Positions 1-11,071 of a DNA stretch of 64,000 nt are shown in pieces. A program made the translations under genes and the position numbers. How positions within the stretch are numbered: the first letter of the stretch is position 1; the number at the start of each line of letters is the position of its first letter. Origin of the DNA: Lineus longissimus (lineage: Eukaryota > Nemertea > Pilidiophora > Heteronemertea > Lineidae); assembly GCF_910592395.1 (NCBI RefSeq), contig NC_088309.1:11660501-11724500 (forward strand). Reading direction: 5' to 3'. Below the pieces are notes generated by a model that was not told where the DNA came from, did not search any database, and saw only the letters and a list, made by a program, of their open reading frames with translations.

Positions 1-940
1 AAATTAAGAAAGTGTTCGCTGCTAAAATTCCCTTTTTCTCAGTTGTTTATAAGATCATGTTAGAGATTGCCACTAAGAGTTCCCACTCCAGAGAAGGAGC
101 AACGAAATAAAAAGGGAAAACGAACATGCATGATGCGCTTCAATGTGTCATGTTCAATATTGCTCTGTCCCTATTTCTCTTCTAGATTTGAAAATGTGTA
201 CTTGGAAATTAGAAATAAAAGTGTTTTTCCATATCACAAATACGTCGTATATGAGTTGTTCTTTCTTCATGTGCATGTCAAAATATCCACCCTTCCATCA
301 GGAAAAGGGTGGCGCAAGAGAGTTCTCATGTCCTCCTCTTCCCGCGCTATACAAACCCGGGCACCATGCGAGACGAAGAGGACAGACCTCGTTGCTTTGG
401 AGCTAAACGGACATTGAGAAGACGGGACCCCTAAAATGTGGCGACGAGTCGAGGCAATTCGCGTCATAATTTTAGCTAGGATGAGCAGTCTCTATGCATA
501 GTCAATGACAAGGATTGCCTAGACACTGATAACATCCGTTATAGAAACAGAATGCTTCAGTAGGCTATTTGCCCCGAACAGACTTTCCCGATGGTGGAGA
601 CCTTAATTGATCCACACTCTTTGCTCCGCTCGGCTTGTGACAGCAGCCCGTAAAACCTCAGGAGGAGCGCGAATAAGAGTGCACATTAATCTGTGAACGT
701 TGCGGCATCGGGCTGCTTGTACGCTGCTACGCGACGAATGCCCTCCCGTGGAGAGCGCGGACGGATAGCGCCGAATTTTTGAGCGCTTACACGAAGCGCG
801 GAAAAAATTCTTCAAGCACAATATCACGGGAGGGCATTGGTCGCGGGCGTCGAATGATGCACCTTTCAACGCCCCGGGACCCTCGGACTTTGGGCCTCGA
901 ATTTTGGGCGTTGAAAGGGACATTATACCTACTACTTCCA
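1..940. other. no gene recognised; two imperfect hairpins
   Basis: Only short overlapping reading frames without family resemblance are visible. Two inverted pairs stand out. CGACGAATGCCCTCCCGTG near 731-752 pairs loosely with CACGGGAGGGCATTGGTCGC near 826-845. CCTTTCAACGCCC near 862 pairs with GGGCGTTGAAAGG near 905. They may be remnants of an inverted-repeat element. I see no promoter or RNA gene. Confidence 0.4.
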
Positions 941-1073
941 TTATACACTTGCCATACCCCGTTCTTAAAAATGAAGGGACCTAAAATGACTAGGAATCGA
1001 GGTACTAATGCAACTTTACTTTTAGCTATACTACTGATCTCTCCTTCTCCCTCAATCGACATGCTTTATTCAG

Positions 1074-2138
1074 AAGGGCTACCTCTTCAGAAACATTTAT
1101 GACAAAGGACAGCATCCTCTCGGTTCACATCATCAGTATTTTTACCACACTGGTTTGGATGCTGTAGTGCTGTCTATATCGTTAAATTTCCGTTTATCAA
1201 CTCATAACATATACATATATCGCTTTAGCGCTGATGCTTTACGTTATATATTAGAAAGTAGTTATCTTGTCAAGGAATTGTGGCGCATAGTGGGTGAACG
1301 GGATAAGGAAATTGTGTGTACATGCGCTAAATCAAAAGATGGTTACAAACCTAGGGTTTCTAAACTGAAAGCCTACCTGATTGATTATCTGGATCAGAAT
1401 AAGAGAGAATTAACTCTCCCCTATGAAGATATAAGTCAAAGGGAGAATTTCAAGAACAGATCATTTTCCTTGAGAATTTTCGCTAATAAAAGATATGTTG
1501 TCGTAGTCTGCAAAACAATCCCGAAAAGAATATTGAAAGAAGAGTCTTCTCGGTCAACGGAAAATAAAATAGTTTTACGCTATTTCTTGTACGAAATCAA
1601 GTCTGTTGGTTGGCGTTTAGCGTTGTCATTCATCAGAAAGTTAACGCACTCATCACTGTATTATATAATTGATCATTATGATGGTTTTGAACACTATTTT
1701 GCTGTAGGACATTTGAAATTCGAATGGGACCTGAAGGGTAATTTCCTCATCTTAGACCGGCATCCTCTGCAGCGGGCGCAGACGGTTCTCGTAACCTTCT
1801 CGTGGGACACCAATCTTAGGGAGAAAACAACCCACATTATTGGAAAGTTTTCGTCTGAAACCGAAATCTCTTTACTCAGTGCCAAACTACTGACAGTCCG
1901 CGTCAAATACTTAACAAGCCAGGAAGTGTACTTGCTCGGCTATTTACGCCATTTAGCCATAAAGGTGAACAACAAGACGAACATTTCGAATGTTGTTCGC
2001 ACTTCGGTTTGTAATATACCTGGCCAGTACCATTTATTCGTAGATAGGACAAAACAATTGATTGCATGGCCAAAACAGAAGATACAATCATCTATTTTCG
2101 CCGCTCGTGTGTACGATACCATGAGCGATATTTTTTGA
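1074..2138 (+). CDS. unrecognised protein, terminal-exon-like frame A, copy 1
   Basis: This is a 1,065-base open frame (354 residues and a TGA). It contains no internal Met until six residues from its end, so a start at the TTG at 1155 is unlikely. I place its 5' edge at a good splice acceptor (pyrimidine-rich tract ending TTTATTCAG at 1073), which gives a phase-0 downstream exon. The product has alternating hydrophobic segments that suggest beta structure, a conserved LPYED motif about one third in, and a C-terminal HLFVDRTKQLIAWPK segment. It is homologous throughout to frame B (IVG, RELTLPY, H-F-WPK landmarks) and nearly identical to 19142-20206. No known family is recognised. It could be a secreted or cytosolic beta-rich protein; the initiating exon was not identified. 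Confidence 0.6.
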   Translation, partial: KGYLFRNIYDKGQHPLGSHHQYFYHTGLDAVVLSISLNFRLSTHNIYIYRFSADALRYILESSYLVKELWRIVGERDKEIVCTCAKSKDGYKPRVSKLKAYLIDYLDQNKRELTLPYEDISQRENFKNRSFSLRIFANKRYVVVVCKTIPKRILKEESSRSTENKIVLRYFLYEIKSVGWRLALSFIRKLTHSSLYYIIDHYDGFEHYFAVGHLKFEWDLKGNFLILDRHPLQRAQTVLVTFSWDTNLREKTTHIIGKFSSETEISLLSAKLLTVRVKYLTSQEVYLLGYLRHLAIKVNNKTNISNVVRTSVCNIPGQYHLFVDRTKQLIAWPKQKIQSSIFAARVYDTMSDIF

Positions 2139-2230
2139 TTTTTCAAGACTGAACGGCCGGCATATAATTGGAAAGGAAGGAAAACTTTGAGTTATTCGGT
2201 TTAATTTTTCTTTTTCAATTTTAAAACTAG

Positions 2231-3296
2231 AATCCATTTAGCTCTGGTAAACGATACAGAATATTAGGGAGGTACCCTAAATGGGATTCAAGCATCCATT
2301 ACCACAGAAAACGCCAAGCCGTTGTCGTAGTAACGGGAACGGAAGGGTTCTTCACATCACCTAAGAATGTGTACGTTTATATCTTCAAGGGGACGGATTT
2401 TGTTTTGAGAAGCAATTTTAATGTGCGTCCACGACTTGCTTATATTGTTGGTGATTATGGAGACCAAGTTGTCGGGGTCTGTACACCACGTGGCAGAGTA
2501 CAAACATACGGCGTGTCTACAAGAATGAAGGCGTTCGTTTTCGACCTTCAAGGTGAACAGGTCAGGGAATTGATTCTGCCCTATGACGCATTGGCAGTGC
2601 GTCTCAGCAATAGTAAAAACAAATTTAAATATGTAACGTTCACTATATGCGGAAACAACGTGTTCGTGGAAGCAACTTGTTTCAGCAGAAGTGCAATTTA
2701 TGGGAAACTTAAAGATGCGTACTTAAGGAATTTCACGATGCATTTGTTTGTAATAAGATCCATTGGTCTTGCTTTATCACTTAAGTTTATTAGAGACTTA
2801 GACTTACCTTATCGATCTACTTTACATCAAGGGCATACGTCAATCGGCTACCCCCGACGAATTGCCGATTTGGGGTCCTCGTGACAAGTATCAGTGCTGG
2901 AATAACAATTTCTATGCGTTCTATCTTTCCTCTAAGAAGAGGCACAAAGTGATAAAAATAAATATGTGCAAAAAAGGTCATGTTTCTGAAAATTGTTGGG
3001 AGTATTCAAAGATTAAGATTCGGAAGAAAAGTTTTCCGAGTGGATTTACTTCCTTACTCGAAACTGAAACCAATGCTCTAATCTATATAGACAGTCGGGC
3101 TATTACAAAATTCTCTATCAAATTGTTAGGCGAGTCAGATTTCTGTGTCATCAAGAAACCATTGCGCGCCAAACTTTACCTCCCTTTAAAAAACGTGGCT
3201 GGTCATCATGTGTTCATCAATGCAGCTAATCACCTTGTTCTATGGCCAAAACATGACACCAGGAATGGTTCATTAACAGCTAAGATAATGATGTAA
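2231..3296 (+). pseudogene. unrecognised protein, terminal-exon-like frame B, copy 1, frameshifted
   Basis: Homologue of frame A and of the intact frame B at 20299-21363. The frame opens right after a consensus acceptor (pyrimidine tract ending AAACTAG at 2230) and reads NPFSSGKRYR at its start. Relative to copy 2 it is 1,066 rather than 1,065 bases. One extra base lies between about 2815 and 2880, in a locally diverged patch. The first frame therefore ends at TGA 2882-2884, and the C-terminal half continues in another frame from about 2862 to 3296. Conserved landmarks on both sides of the break (RELILPYD, CVIKKPLRAKLYLP, NHLVLWPK) show that it was once a single frame. An assembly error is possible but less likely given the surrounding substitutions. 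Confidence 0.65.
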
Positions 3297-4598
3297 ACTT
3301 GAAGAAAAGACATTTGAACAGAAATGTTCATGAAAAGAGAGGGGTTTCTATGGCCTGGTAAAAACTTTAAGTTCAACCAATTTAAGTAGTTTCGAGTATT
3401 CCAGAGCTAGGTAGTTTATCATGATGAGCTAGCATTTTGGTAAGATAATGTGCACCCCCAGTCTGTATAAGTGGTAATCTCTAAACTTTTTTATTCATCG
3501 TCTGGTCCACTTATGGATTGTTTTTATAATCGGATCCTTTTAACTTAAGTCAAAGTTGTTCGCTTCATATTTGTCTGAAATCTTCAAAAGCCGGGTCTCA
3601 AGAGGGGCGTAGCCAGCTTTTTAGTGGGAGGGGGAGGGGGGGGGGGCAACTGACACTTTTTAAAATGTTTCGGCCAAAATCATGGTCATCAAACGCATAT
3701 TTGATGACTTGGAGGGGGAGGTTGGTGAGGGGGGAGGTTACCCCATCTAGCTACGCCCATGTTCAATAGCTATGAGCGCAACATAAAGGAATATCTCAGA
3801 GAATATGCGATTTCGGAGGTTCTTCAGCCAATGCCATTAAAAGTGGCAGGTTCTACCAAACAATTCAATTGATTGAAAAATTATTCTTTTATATGTTTAA
3901 CCATTTGTTATTTTAACTGTAAACAAATGTCCGGTGATATTTGGCAAGCCGGGCGCCAATTGAGTATTCATTTTAATCTTGTTTGGTGAACTCCAGGGTG
4001 AACTGCTCGCCAAAACAACAAATTTATTAACCGAAGCAACCGATACATGAAAAATCTCAGTGCGACTGAAATTTGGTGACAGACATTTTGATACTTAGTG
4101 GTGTACCCTGTATCAAAATGACCTTCTGCCTTTAATCCTGTCTGAGATTAGGGATAGCAAGGCACAGACGGATATGGATCCTTTTTAGAATAGACAAGCA
4201 CGGAGTCACTGTTAACGAAATAAAAACAAAATTTGAACAATATGTTATTTGTGACTGCAAAGAAATGAAAACTGAATAGAATAGGAAAATAAATCATCCC
4301 GATGTTGTGGGCCACGCTAAGCTGGTTCTAGTATATTTATATTCCTTCTAGAATGTCAATAGTGAAACTGATAAATAGGTTAAGCATATTTTTTTGCAAA
4401 TTTAATTATAAGTAAAATTAATTATTAAAAAAGACATTTTTTTAGAATGCTTTAGGTAAAGACTTAATCATTACTCTGGTAAGTACCTCTGGCCAGAACG
4501 ATATGAAAAACGGTTCAGCAAACGTTTAAGAATGATTTCAGTTGCGAAAAGTTGATTGCTTCGCTCAATTTTCGACGATGTAAGTTTCGGGAATAGCA
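3297..4598. other. non-coding; 3' flank of the duplicated block
   Basis: The part up to about 4040 is shared with the second block copy. It contains a G-rich patch (3629-3647) flanked by GGGGCGTAGCCAGC and GCTACGCCC, a weak inverted pair. 4041-4598 is AT-rich with no recognisable gene. GGAATAGCA at 4590-4598 is the left target-site copy of the adjacent transposon. Confidence 0.5.
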
Positions 4599-4639
4599 GG
4601 GTGTCTATAAACCGAAGATCGAAGACCGAAGATCGAAGA

Positions 4640-5000
4640 TAGAAGACCCACCCAAAACTATAAAACGAAGATCCCCCCAACTATAAAAGGAAGACCCTAA
4701 TGTCAACTATAAAACGAAGATCCCCCAACTATAAAAGGAAGACCCTAATGTCAACTATAAAACGAAGATCCCCCCATCTATAAAAGGAAGACCCTAATGT
4801 CAACTATAAAACGAAGATCCCCCCAACTATAAAAGGAAGACCCTGATGTCAACTATAAAACGAAGATCCCCCAACTATAAAAGGAAGACCCTGATGTCAA
4901 CTATAAAACGAAGATCCCCCCAACTATAAAAGGAAGACCCTAATGTCAACTATAAAACGAAGATCCCCCCATCTATAAAAGGAAGACCCTGATGGTTTTC
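4640..5000. repeat. left tandem-repeat arm, about 49-bp unit
   Basis: About seven head-to-tail units, each with CTATAAAACGAAGATCCCC followed by CTATAAAAGGAAGACCCT and a short TAATGTCAA or TGATGTCAA linker. Units differ by the number of Cs and by a few bases. The arm is the inverse complement of 7115-7620. Confidence 0.9.
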
Positions 5001-7114
5001 ATTCTCATGTTCAGTTACTGCACAGTTTGTTTTCATTTTCGGTCCATGCTACATTAATGATTTGAGAAAGTAAGTGTACCGGGTACTACACCAGTCGTGT
5101 CTAGCCTTAGCAGCTTAGTGGCACTTATTTGTAAAACATATTGATATAGGTACACCATCAATAGGTTAATTAACATGATTAAGGGGAAATTACAATCTAC
5201 GTGCATTTGACTGCACACACTTTAAGGTCATATATGGCGGTGAACGTGTGCTTTCACCATCGTAGTTACATTATGGTGGTAGCAGGATTGTGCTTGTGAA
5301 AACACAGAAAGTGATAACTTTCTGAGGGAGGGACATCAATAATTGTAGTGGTTCACTGAATTTGTTGTGGGACGTGCTCTACTGAAGGGAGGAAAAATAG
5401 TGTGAAATCATGATTTACTCTGAATTCTCTGCCCTTTTTGATTCAGTAAAGAAACAGAGCCCTATTCCTACCAGTTTCTCTGAAATTTATATGGAAATAT
5501 AATTCAAGTTCATTAGATATGCGTGTGTGTGCGCGTGCGTGTGGGGGGGGGGGGGGGGGTTCAAACTGCACTTTAGACGACTGGTTTGAAAATCTTAATG
5601 TGTAAAAGGTTAAAGACTTGCAGGAAGTTTTATGTAATTTCACAGTTGGCATACAAGTATTGCCATGCGACAATCATTCTTTTGTCAAATTGATTTGCAT
5701 GTATGGGCCTCAGAGGGTTCAGAAATGTACTAGTATAATATTCCTGTTTCTCTTTCAAAAAGCTGTTTGCCTTTTCACTGGTTCCAGCAGCATTGGTTTC
5801 AGTCTATCTCTCATTGTATCTAATTGTTTGACTTGTTCTTACTGCAACTACAAAAATTATGCGTAGTACATTTCATGGATCTCATTTTTTTCGGGGTATG
5901 ATTCATGTGGTACAAGTGCACTGCGCGTATAGTCTGTATAGTATGTTTGCTTCTATTCTACCGTGTCTATAGGAAATATTTGCTTCTCTGTAACAAGTGT
6001 AATGGTAAACATTAGTGTACCGGTAGCAAGTTTTTCAAAAGTTGTAGATATGAACTTGGATGACAGTAACTCATGGACGAAATTTCGGCATCTTTTCCTG
6101 TTTTGGCAACCTTAGACTAATGGCTACTAAGTATTTCTAGCGATGAGACAACATATATAACAGTATAATAATCTTCACGTGATCTTTATGTATTTCTCAG
6201 GGTCACTGCTTAGTCTCTCTCAGGGTTGCTGAGGTAAAAGTCGTCTATTTTTTATCAAGTCCAGCTATTTTTTTTGTCAAGTCCAGCATAATTGATGGAT
6301 ATCTCATGGCAAATGGTCATCTGACAAGTTTGACCATTTCCTAATGAAAAAATACCAGTACCAAGGTGAGCACTATCTTGGTTCATGAAAAAAATTGATC
6401 TCCGTACGGTCTCTTCCAGTCACAGGTAATCATATCAATCGAATACACTTATAAGAACTAGTCCATTAATGTAAATTTAATACATGTGTGCATAAAATTA
6501 ATGAGAAGCCTCCACTTCTGTACTCAATCATTCAGATATGATTTTACTGCTGATTTCTTGTTGTTGAGTGAATAAAGTTTGATCATCATGTTTTACACAA
6601 ACAATTTGTTTTCTGTTTTGAAAAAACTGACAATTCCTTGGAGTGAGCCAAGTGATAATTACATGTGTCGGCTCCATGGAATCCTGGAGGTACATGTATA
6701 CAAAAAGTGATTTACCTCCATAATGGAATTTACAGATAAGAGAAAAAAAAAGTTTTCAAGACTTGGGAGACCTTCGGAACCCCTGCCAGATTGCCAGAAC
6801 ACTTGTTTTCTCCGAGCAGCGCATCGACCCATAGCTACCCCCCCCCCCCCCCCAACAGTTTCAATGTTTCCCTGCTCTGGGTGACTTGGTAATTTAGAAT
6901 CTCGTCCCCAGGGGTTAGGCTCCACCATCATGGGTCGAGACTGGCAGGTCGGTCGCCAACTCCTAAATGCAGTGTTAGGAAAATCCGGAATTTACCTGAA
7001 TGATCTGATCTCCTATGTCACTACGCCGCACTCAGGCTAGCTTGCTTGTTGAAATACAGATGCTCAGTCACGTGTTATGACGTGCAAGTCTGCAGTAACT
7101 GAACTTGAGGGTCT

Positions 7115-7620
7115 AAAACCACCAGGGTCTTCCTTTTATAGATGGGGGGATCTTCGTTTTATAGTTGACATTAGGGTCTTCCTTTTCTAGTTGGGGGGAT
7201 CTTCGTTTTATAGTTGACATTAGGGTCTTCCTTTTATAGATTGGGGGATCTTCGTTTTATAGTTGACATTAGGGTCTTCCTTTTATAGTTGGGGGGATCT
7301 TCGTTTTATAGTTGACATCAGGGTCTTCCTTTTATAGTTGGGGGGATCTTCGTTTTATAGTTGACATCAGGGTCTTCCTTTTATAGTTGGGGGGATCTTC
7401 GTTTTATAGTTGACAATAGGGTCTTCCTTTTATAGATGGGGGGATCTTCGTTTTATAGTTGACATCAGGGTCTTCCTTTTATAGTTGGGGGATCTTCGTT
7501 TTATAGTTGACATTAGGGTCTTCCTTTTATAGTTGGGGGGATCTTCGTTTTATAGTTGACATTAGGGTCTTCCTTTTATAGTTGGGGGGATCTTCGTTTT
7601 ATAGTTTTGGGGGGGTCTTC
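7115..7620. repeat. right tandem-repeat arm, about 49-bp unit
   Basis: About ten units of GGGTCTTCCTTTTATAG, a G-run, GATCTTCGTTTTATAG and TTGACATTA or TTGACATCA, inverted relative to the left arm. The arms have unequal copy number, which suggests expansion or contraction after insertion or during replication. Confidence 0.9.
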
Positions 7621-7679
7621 CATCTTCGATCTTCGGTCTTCGGTCTTTGGTCTTCGGTTTATAGACACCCGGAATAGCA

Positions 7680-8390
7680 AGGTGAAATTAGAATTAAAAT
7701 TGTATTTCGTCAATAATCGGATCATTTCGCACATGCAATAGACGGTGCAGGTTGCAGCTTGTTTGAAAGATTGACACCAGCAGCCCACGCATACCTGGCA
7801 ACTCTCCTTGATAAAAGACATAATGCGTGGCCATCAGCCAACTTGGTGTCGCCCACCCATCGTCAATTCCATCGGAACATGTCGGATTGCAACAAATGAC
7901 CATGTGCCAAACATCTAGTGGGACTTAGTTTGAATATTTAGGAACAGTCATAGATCCGCGTATATGAAGCTCTTGATTCAATGCCTCAGGCGCGAGACAC
8001 AACACGAGCAGCCTGTCCCACTCATAATTTTCCAAGCCCGAGAGCGTAAGCACCATGTGTTTGCCATGGCCGCTCCGATAAAAATTCGTACAGGAATTTA
8101 AGACAGCTGCTGTCAAAAATGTAAATTCGTTAAAAGAAACCAGACACAAAAAACGGACCGGGAAAAATTATGGGTGGAAGAGTGCCGTGCGGTCATATAA
8201 GTGTTTTAATACGAAGTAACTGCGCATTAAAACTTTAATACTCATTGGGGTGTCACACTCAAGTCGATTTATATACAGTTTTCAAACCGCTTTAACAATG
8301 CGGTTCTTTAATACGCATCAACGACCTCGCTCTGGCCAAGTCACATTGAAACCGCTCTGGAATTCGTAGTGTGGCGCTTCTAATACCAAA
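7680..8390. other. no gene recognised between two transposons
   Basis: Unique-looking sequence with short frames only. It separates the foldback element from the Harbinger element. No promoter or RNA gene is seen. Confidence 0.4.
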
Positions 8391-8528
8391 GGCCCGTGTC
8401 CACTGGGTGCGTTTAATATTACGTGCGTTATCATGCAGCGCACTGCGCATATGTAGCGCGTTGCGTAATACGGGCGTAATACTATGTCCATTTGTCCGCA
8501 TGCCTTCCTTGATACCTTTGCAGAGCAA

Positions 8529-10860
8529 TGGCGACTGACTCTAGCGAATCAGATACCGAAGCGAGTTTTGCTTCTCTACGCCTTTCATAGGCGCCAGAAG
8601 CGAAAAAGGAGACACATTTACTGAGTTCACAATCTTTGGATGGACCGGGAAAAATACGGGGAGTACCACCACCTCATAAAGACCCTCTTCAGCTATGGAG
8701 ATAAATTCTTCCAATATTTCCGTATGACAACAGCCCAATTCCATGATCTCCACGACCTCATCAGAGATGATATAAGAAAATTAACAACATCCTTCCGCAA
8801 GCCCATTGGTACAGAAAAACAACTATCTATTTTTCTAAGGTAACCTATAATAACCTATAATAATTGTACTTCTATACTAGGCCCATTGATTGATGGCAAA
8901 GACAAATAATCGTCATCAAAATCAACGCCACTATTAAAACCAGTGCCACAGCCAACAGTAGAGAGAGACTGACGAAGAAAATTACTAGTACTGTTACTTG
9001 GAGGCCTAGTATCTGATACATTGCTGGAAAACCTGACAGGATCATCAATTCCGATATCCCTGCGTTCAGATGGACTTTGTGAGGCATTTGCATACATATA
9101 CTTCATTTCTAATTCATGAACCATGCCATGAATCTTGAATTTCAATTTAGATTGTGCGAGTGATGGGAGCTTATTGATGGTGGATGACATAGATCGCATA
9201 AAAATAACAGTATTTGTTTCCTTTTCTACAGGGGCAGTATCGAGTTCAATTTGTTTGCGTACAAGAGCTTTCTTAGTTTTTAATTGCAGGAAGTCAGTCA
9301 TGGCTTCCTCAAACACTTGAGTCGTTTTGGCATTCTTCCGCATCTGGCCGGGTTTCGATGCAATTGAACTGGTTGGTTTATCAAAATGTTCATCAGTGGG
9401 TTTTAGCTTCAACAGGGGTAGAGCTGTTATCCCCTTGTCCGATGATTCAGCCTCCTTTCCGGTGTCACGTGACATACATGAATAGTCTTCTTCATCTTGA
9501 TCTCCAATAGGCCTGCGGTCATCACGCGTATAATCTTGGTCTTGGCTTGATATGTTAGACGCAGTTCTGGAAAAAAGTATCATTTTGAGTTGGGATTGCT
9601 TGTGCGCTTGGCGCTGTTCCATGTAATGAACACTTCAACAGCATTTTCTAAGTACAGTATTGACAGATTTTTAAAAAAAATAGATAGATTGCTTACGTTC
9701 TCTCCTGCAGAAATAGAATCAGAAATTCCATTATCCCAGCAAATTTGTATGGAATAGACCATTGGCCACTTTTCGTATGGTTTGCGTTCCTGTTCCTCCG
9801 CAGATTGTCTCGAGCTGTTCTCCATCTTTGTTTTGCTTCTTTCTCTGAAAGTAAGAACATTTATTACAATTTTTCTTGCTTTTCTCTGCAGGTTCTTGGC
9901 AACAGGCGACTCGTACACCACAATCTCATTCAGCTTCGGAGTTGGAATCAAGACGGTTTCGCGAATCGTGAATGAGACGTGTGAAGCAATTTGGAATCGT
10001 CTGCAGCCTATTTTCATACCGCAACCCACACTTCAGCAATGAGAGGATATTGCAGCAGGTTTCTGGTCCAAATGGCAATATCCCAACTGCATTGGCGCCA
10101 TTGACCGGAAACACGTCCTAATATTCGCACCAAAGAATTCAGGAACTAAGTTCTTCAACTACAAGAAGACATTTTCCGTCGTTTTACTGGCTCTGGTGGA
10201 CCACCGATATTGCTTCGTCGCGGTCGACATAGGTTCGTTTGGTTCGAATAGTGATGGGGCCATTTTCAAAAACAGCGCGTTTGGGGAGAAACTGGCACAC
10301 GGAGAACTGGACATTCCAGAGGACAAGATTCTCCCAGGTGGTGAAGAACTGCATCCCTCCTGTTCCACACGTGATAGTGGGTGATGAAGCCTTTCCTGCC
10401 CAAGAGCATCTGGTTCGCCCGTTTCCAGGAAAGAACCTATCGTTGCAGAAAAGGGTCTTTAACTACCGCCTCTCCCGCGCCAGAAGAATCTCGGAGAACG
10501 CCTTCGGCATTCTTGCAAATCGTTGGAGGCTGTATCACCGGAAAATACCCCTTCAACCGGAAAAAAGTGGATGGAGTGATGAAGGCAACATGTGTGCTCC
10601 ACAATATGCTCCAGATGAGAGGCATCCCAGTTCCTCCACCCCAACGACAAGTGAAAGCAAGTGGTACCAGGCCACTGGGTGAGGGAGATGAGGTAGAGGA
10701 TGAAGACATCCATGATGGTATCCGGAGGAGACTAGGAAAACCGAAGGGAAGACCACCTCTGGGTCGGCTGGCAGTTCGCGCGGCATTCAAGAAGTACTTT
10801 GTCTCAGGTGTCGGGTCTGTACCCTGGCAGTATGACAATCTCATGGCCATTGCAAAGTAA
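8529..10860 (+). pseudogene. PIF/Harbinger (HARBI1-like) DDE transposase, inactivated
   Basis: Two exons are clear: exon 1 to 8839 (donor AAG|GTAACC) and exon 2 from 9892 (acceptor CTCTGCAG). They join in frame across an Arg-Phe junction. Seen in order: an Arg/Lys-rich basic patch, a helix-rich N-terminal part with YFRM, a helix-turn-helix-like segment, GAIDRKHV with the first catalytic Asp, VGDEAFP with the second Asp, and SRARRISENAFG with the Glu. Damage: TGA replaces an expected Trp near 8623 (the codon before Val-His) and again near 10042. A one-base shift lies near 10350 and another in the A-run near 10563. The N-terminal acidic MATDSSESD start at 8529 is also out of frame with the basic patch. 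The gene cannot make a full-length enzyme as read. Confidence 0.85.
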
Positions 10861-11071
10861 ATGTTCATTACATGTTCATGTACATGTATGCCTGCATGTC
10901 TCATTAGTGCTCACCAGAGATATCTAAACGAGAAGCTATCTGTTTCCAGATGTCATCCTTCTTCTGGGTGTCTTTGCATTCGGTCAAACTTTTGTCGTAA
11001 ATACATGGGTTTTTTTCAACTTCAAGGATTAGTTTGTGAGTCTTGGCATCCTCCGACTTCCTGCTTGACAT
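8855..11071 (-). CDS. MADF-BESS DNA-binding partner protein of Harbinger element
   Basis: Three exons on the minus strand: 11071-10915, 9844-9697 and 9566-8855. All have GT/AG borders and matching phases, giving 338 residues. The ATG at 11071 is the first in frame. Exon 1 encodes the first half of a MADF (Myb/SANT-like) domain (LILEVEKNPCIYD, DDIWKQIASRL). Exon 2 completes it with QRWRTARDNLRRN and a KSGQW-YKF segment. Exon 3 has an acidic linker and a BESS-like helix around NKLPSLAQSKLKFKIHGMVH. In active Harbinger elements such a protein carries the transposase to the nucleus and to DNA; that role is inferred here. No stop or frameshift is seen, unlike the transposase. The protein could serve a relative in trans or have been kept by chance. 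Confidence 0.85.

Larger units (their letters stand above)
941..4040. repeat. segmental duplication, copy 1
   Basis: This stretch is closely similar to 19011-22085 along its whole length. The shared part includes about 130 bases upstream of frame A, frames A and B, the spacer between them, and roughly 700 bases downstream. The copies start diverging upstream of the conserved CACTTGCCATACC motif and downstream of GTTTGGTGAACTCC. Copy 2 lacks parts of the 3' flank. Similarity in non-coding as well as coding parts shows a DNA-level duplication rather than a retrocopy. No target-site duplication or terminal repeat was found at the block edges. Confidence 0.85.
4599..7670. mobile_element. non-autonomous foldback DNA transposon with 9-bp target-site duplication
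   Basis: A 3,072-base element. It starts GGGTGTCTATAAACCGAAGA and ends with the inverse complement, GGTTTATAGACACCC. Both sides carry the same nine bases, GGAATAGCA (4590-4598 and 7671-7679). Each arm consists of tandem units of about 49 bases built from ACGAAGATCCCCCC and AGGAAGACCCTAATGTC halves. There are about 7 copies in the left arm (to about 5000) and about 10 in the right arm (from about 7115), in opposite orientation. The 2.1 kb core has no transposase, only short random frames and G/C homopolymers, so the element must move in trans. A 9-bp duplication and GG ends are known for Mutator-like and Merlin superfamilies; the assignment is an inference. Confidence 0.85.

Noticed and set aside
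1155-2138. Frame A starting at TTG 1155 as a complete gene
   Set aside because: The frame stays open upstream to 1038, a good acceptor lies at 1073, and copy 2 has no Met; a TTG start in an animal gene is unlikely.
9580-10029. Minus-strand 149-codon frame as a gene
   Set aside because: It crosses the MADF exon 2 in the wrong frame; the spliced frame gives a proper MADF domain.
10437-10904. Minus-strand 155-codon frame
   Set aside because: It is the antisense shadow of the transposase C-terminal region, which has clear family motifs on the plus strand.
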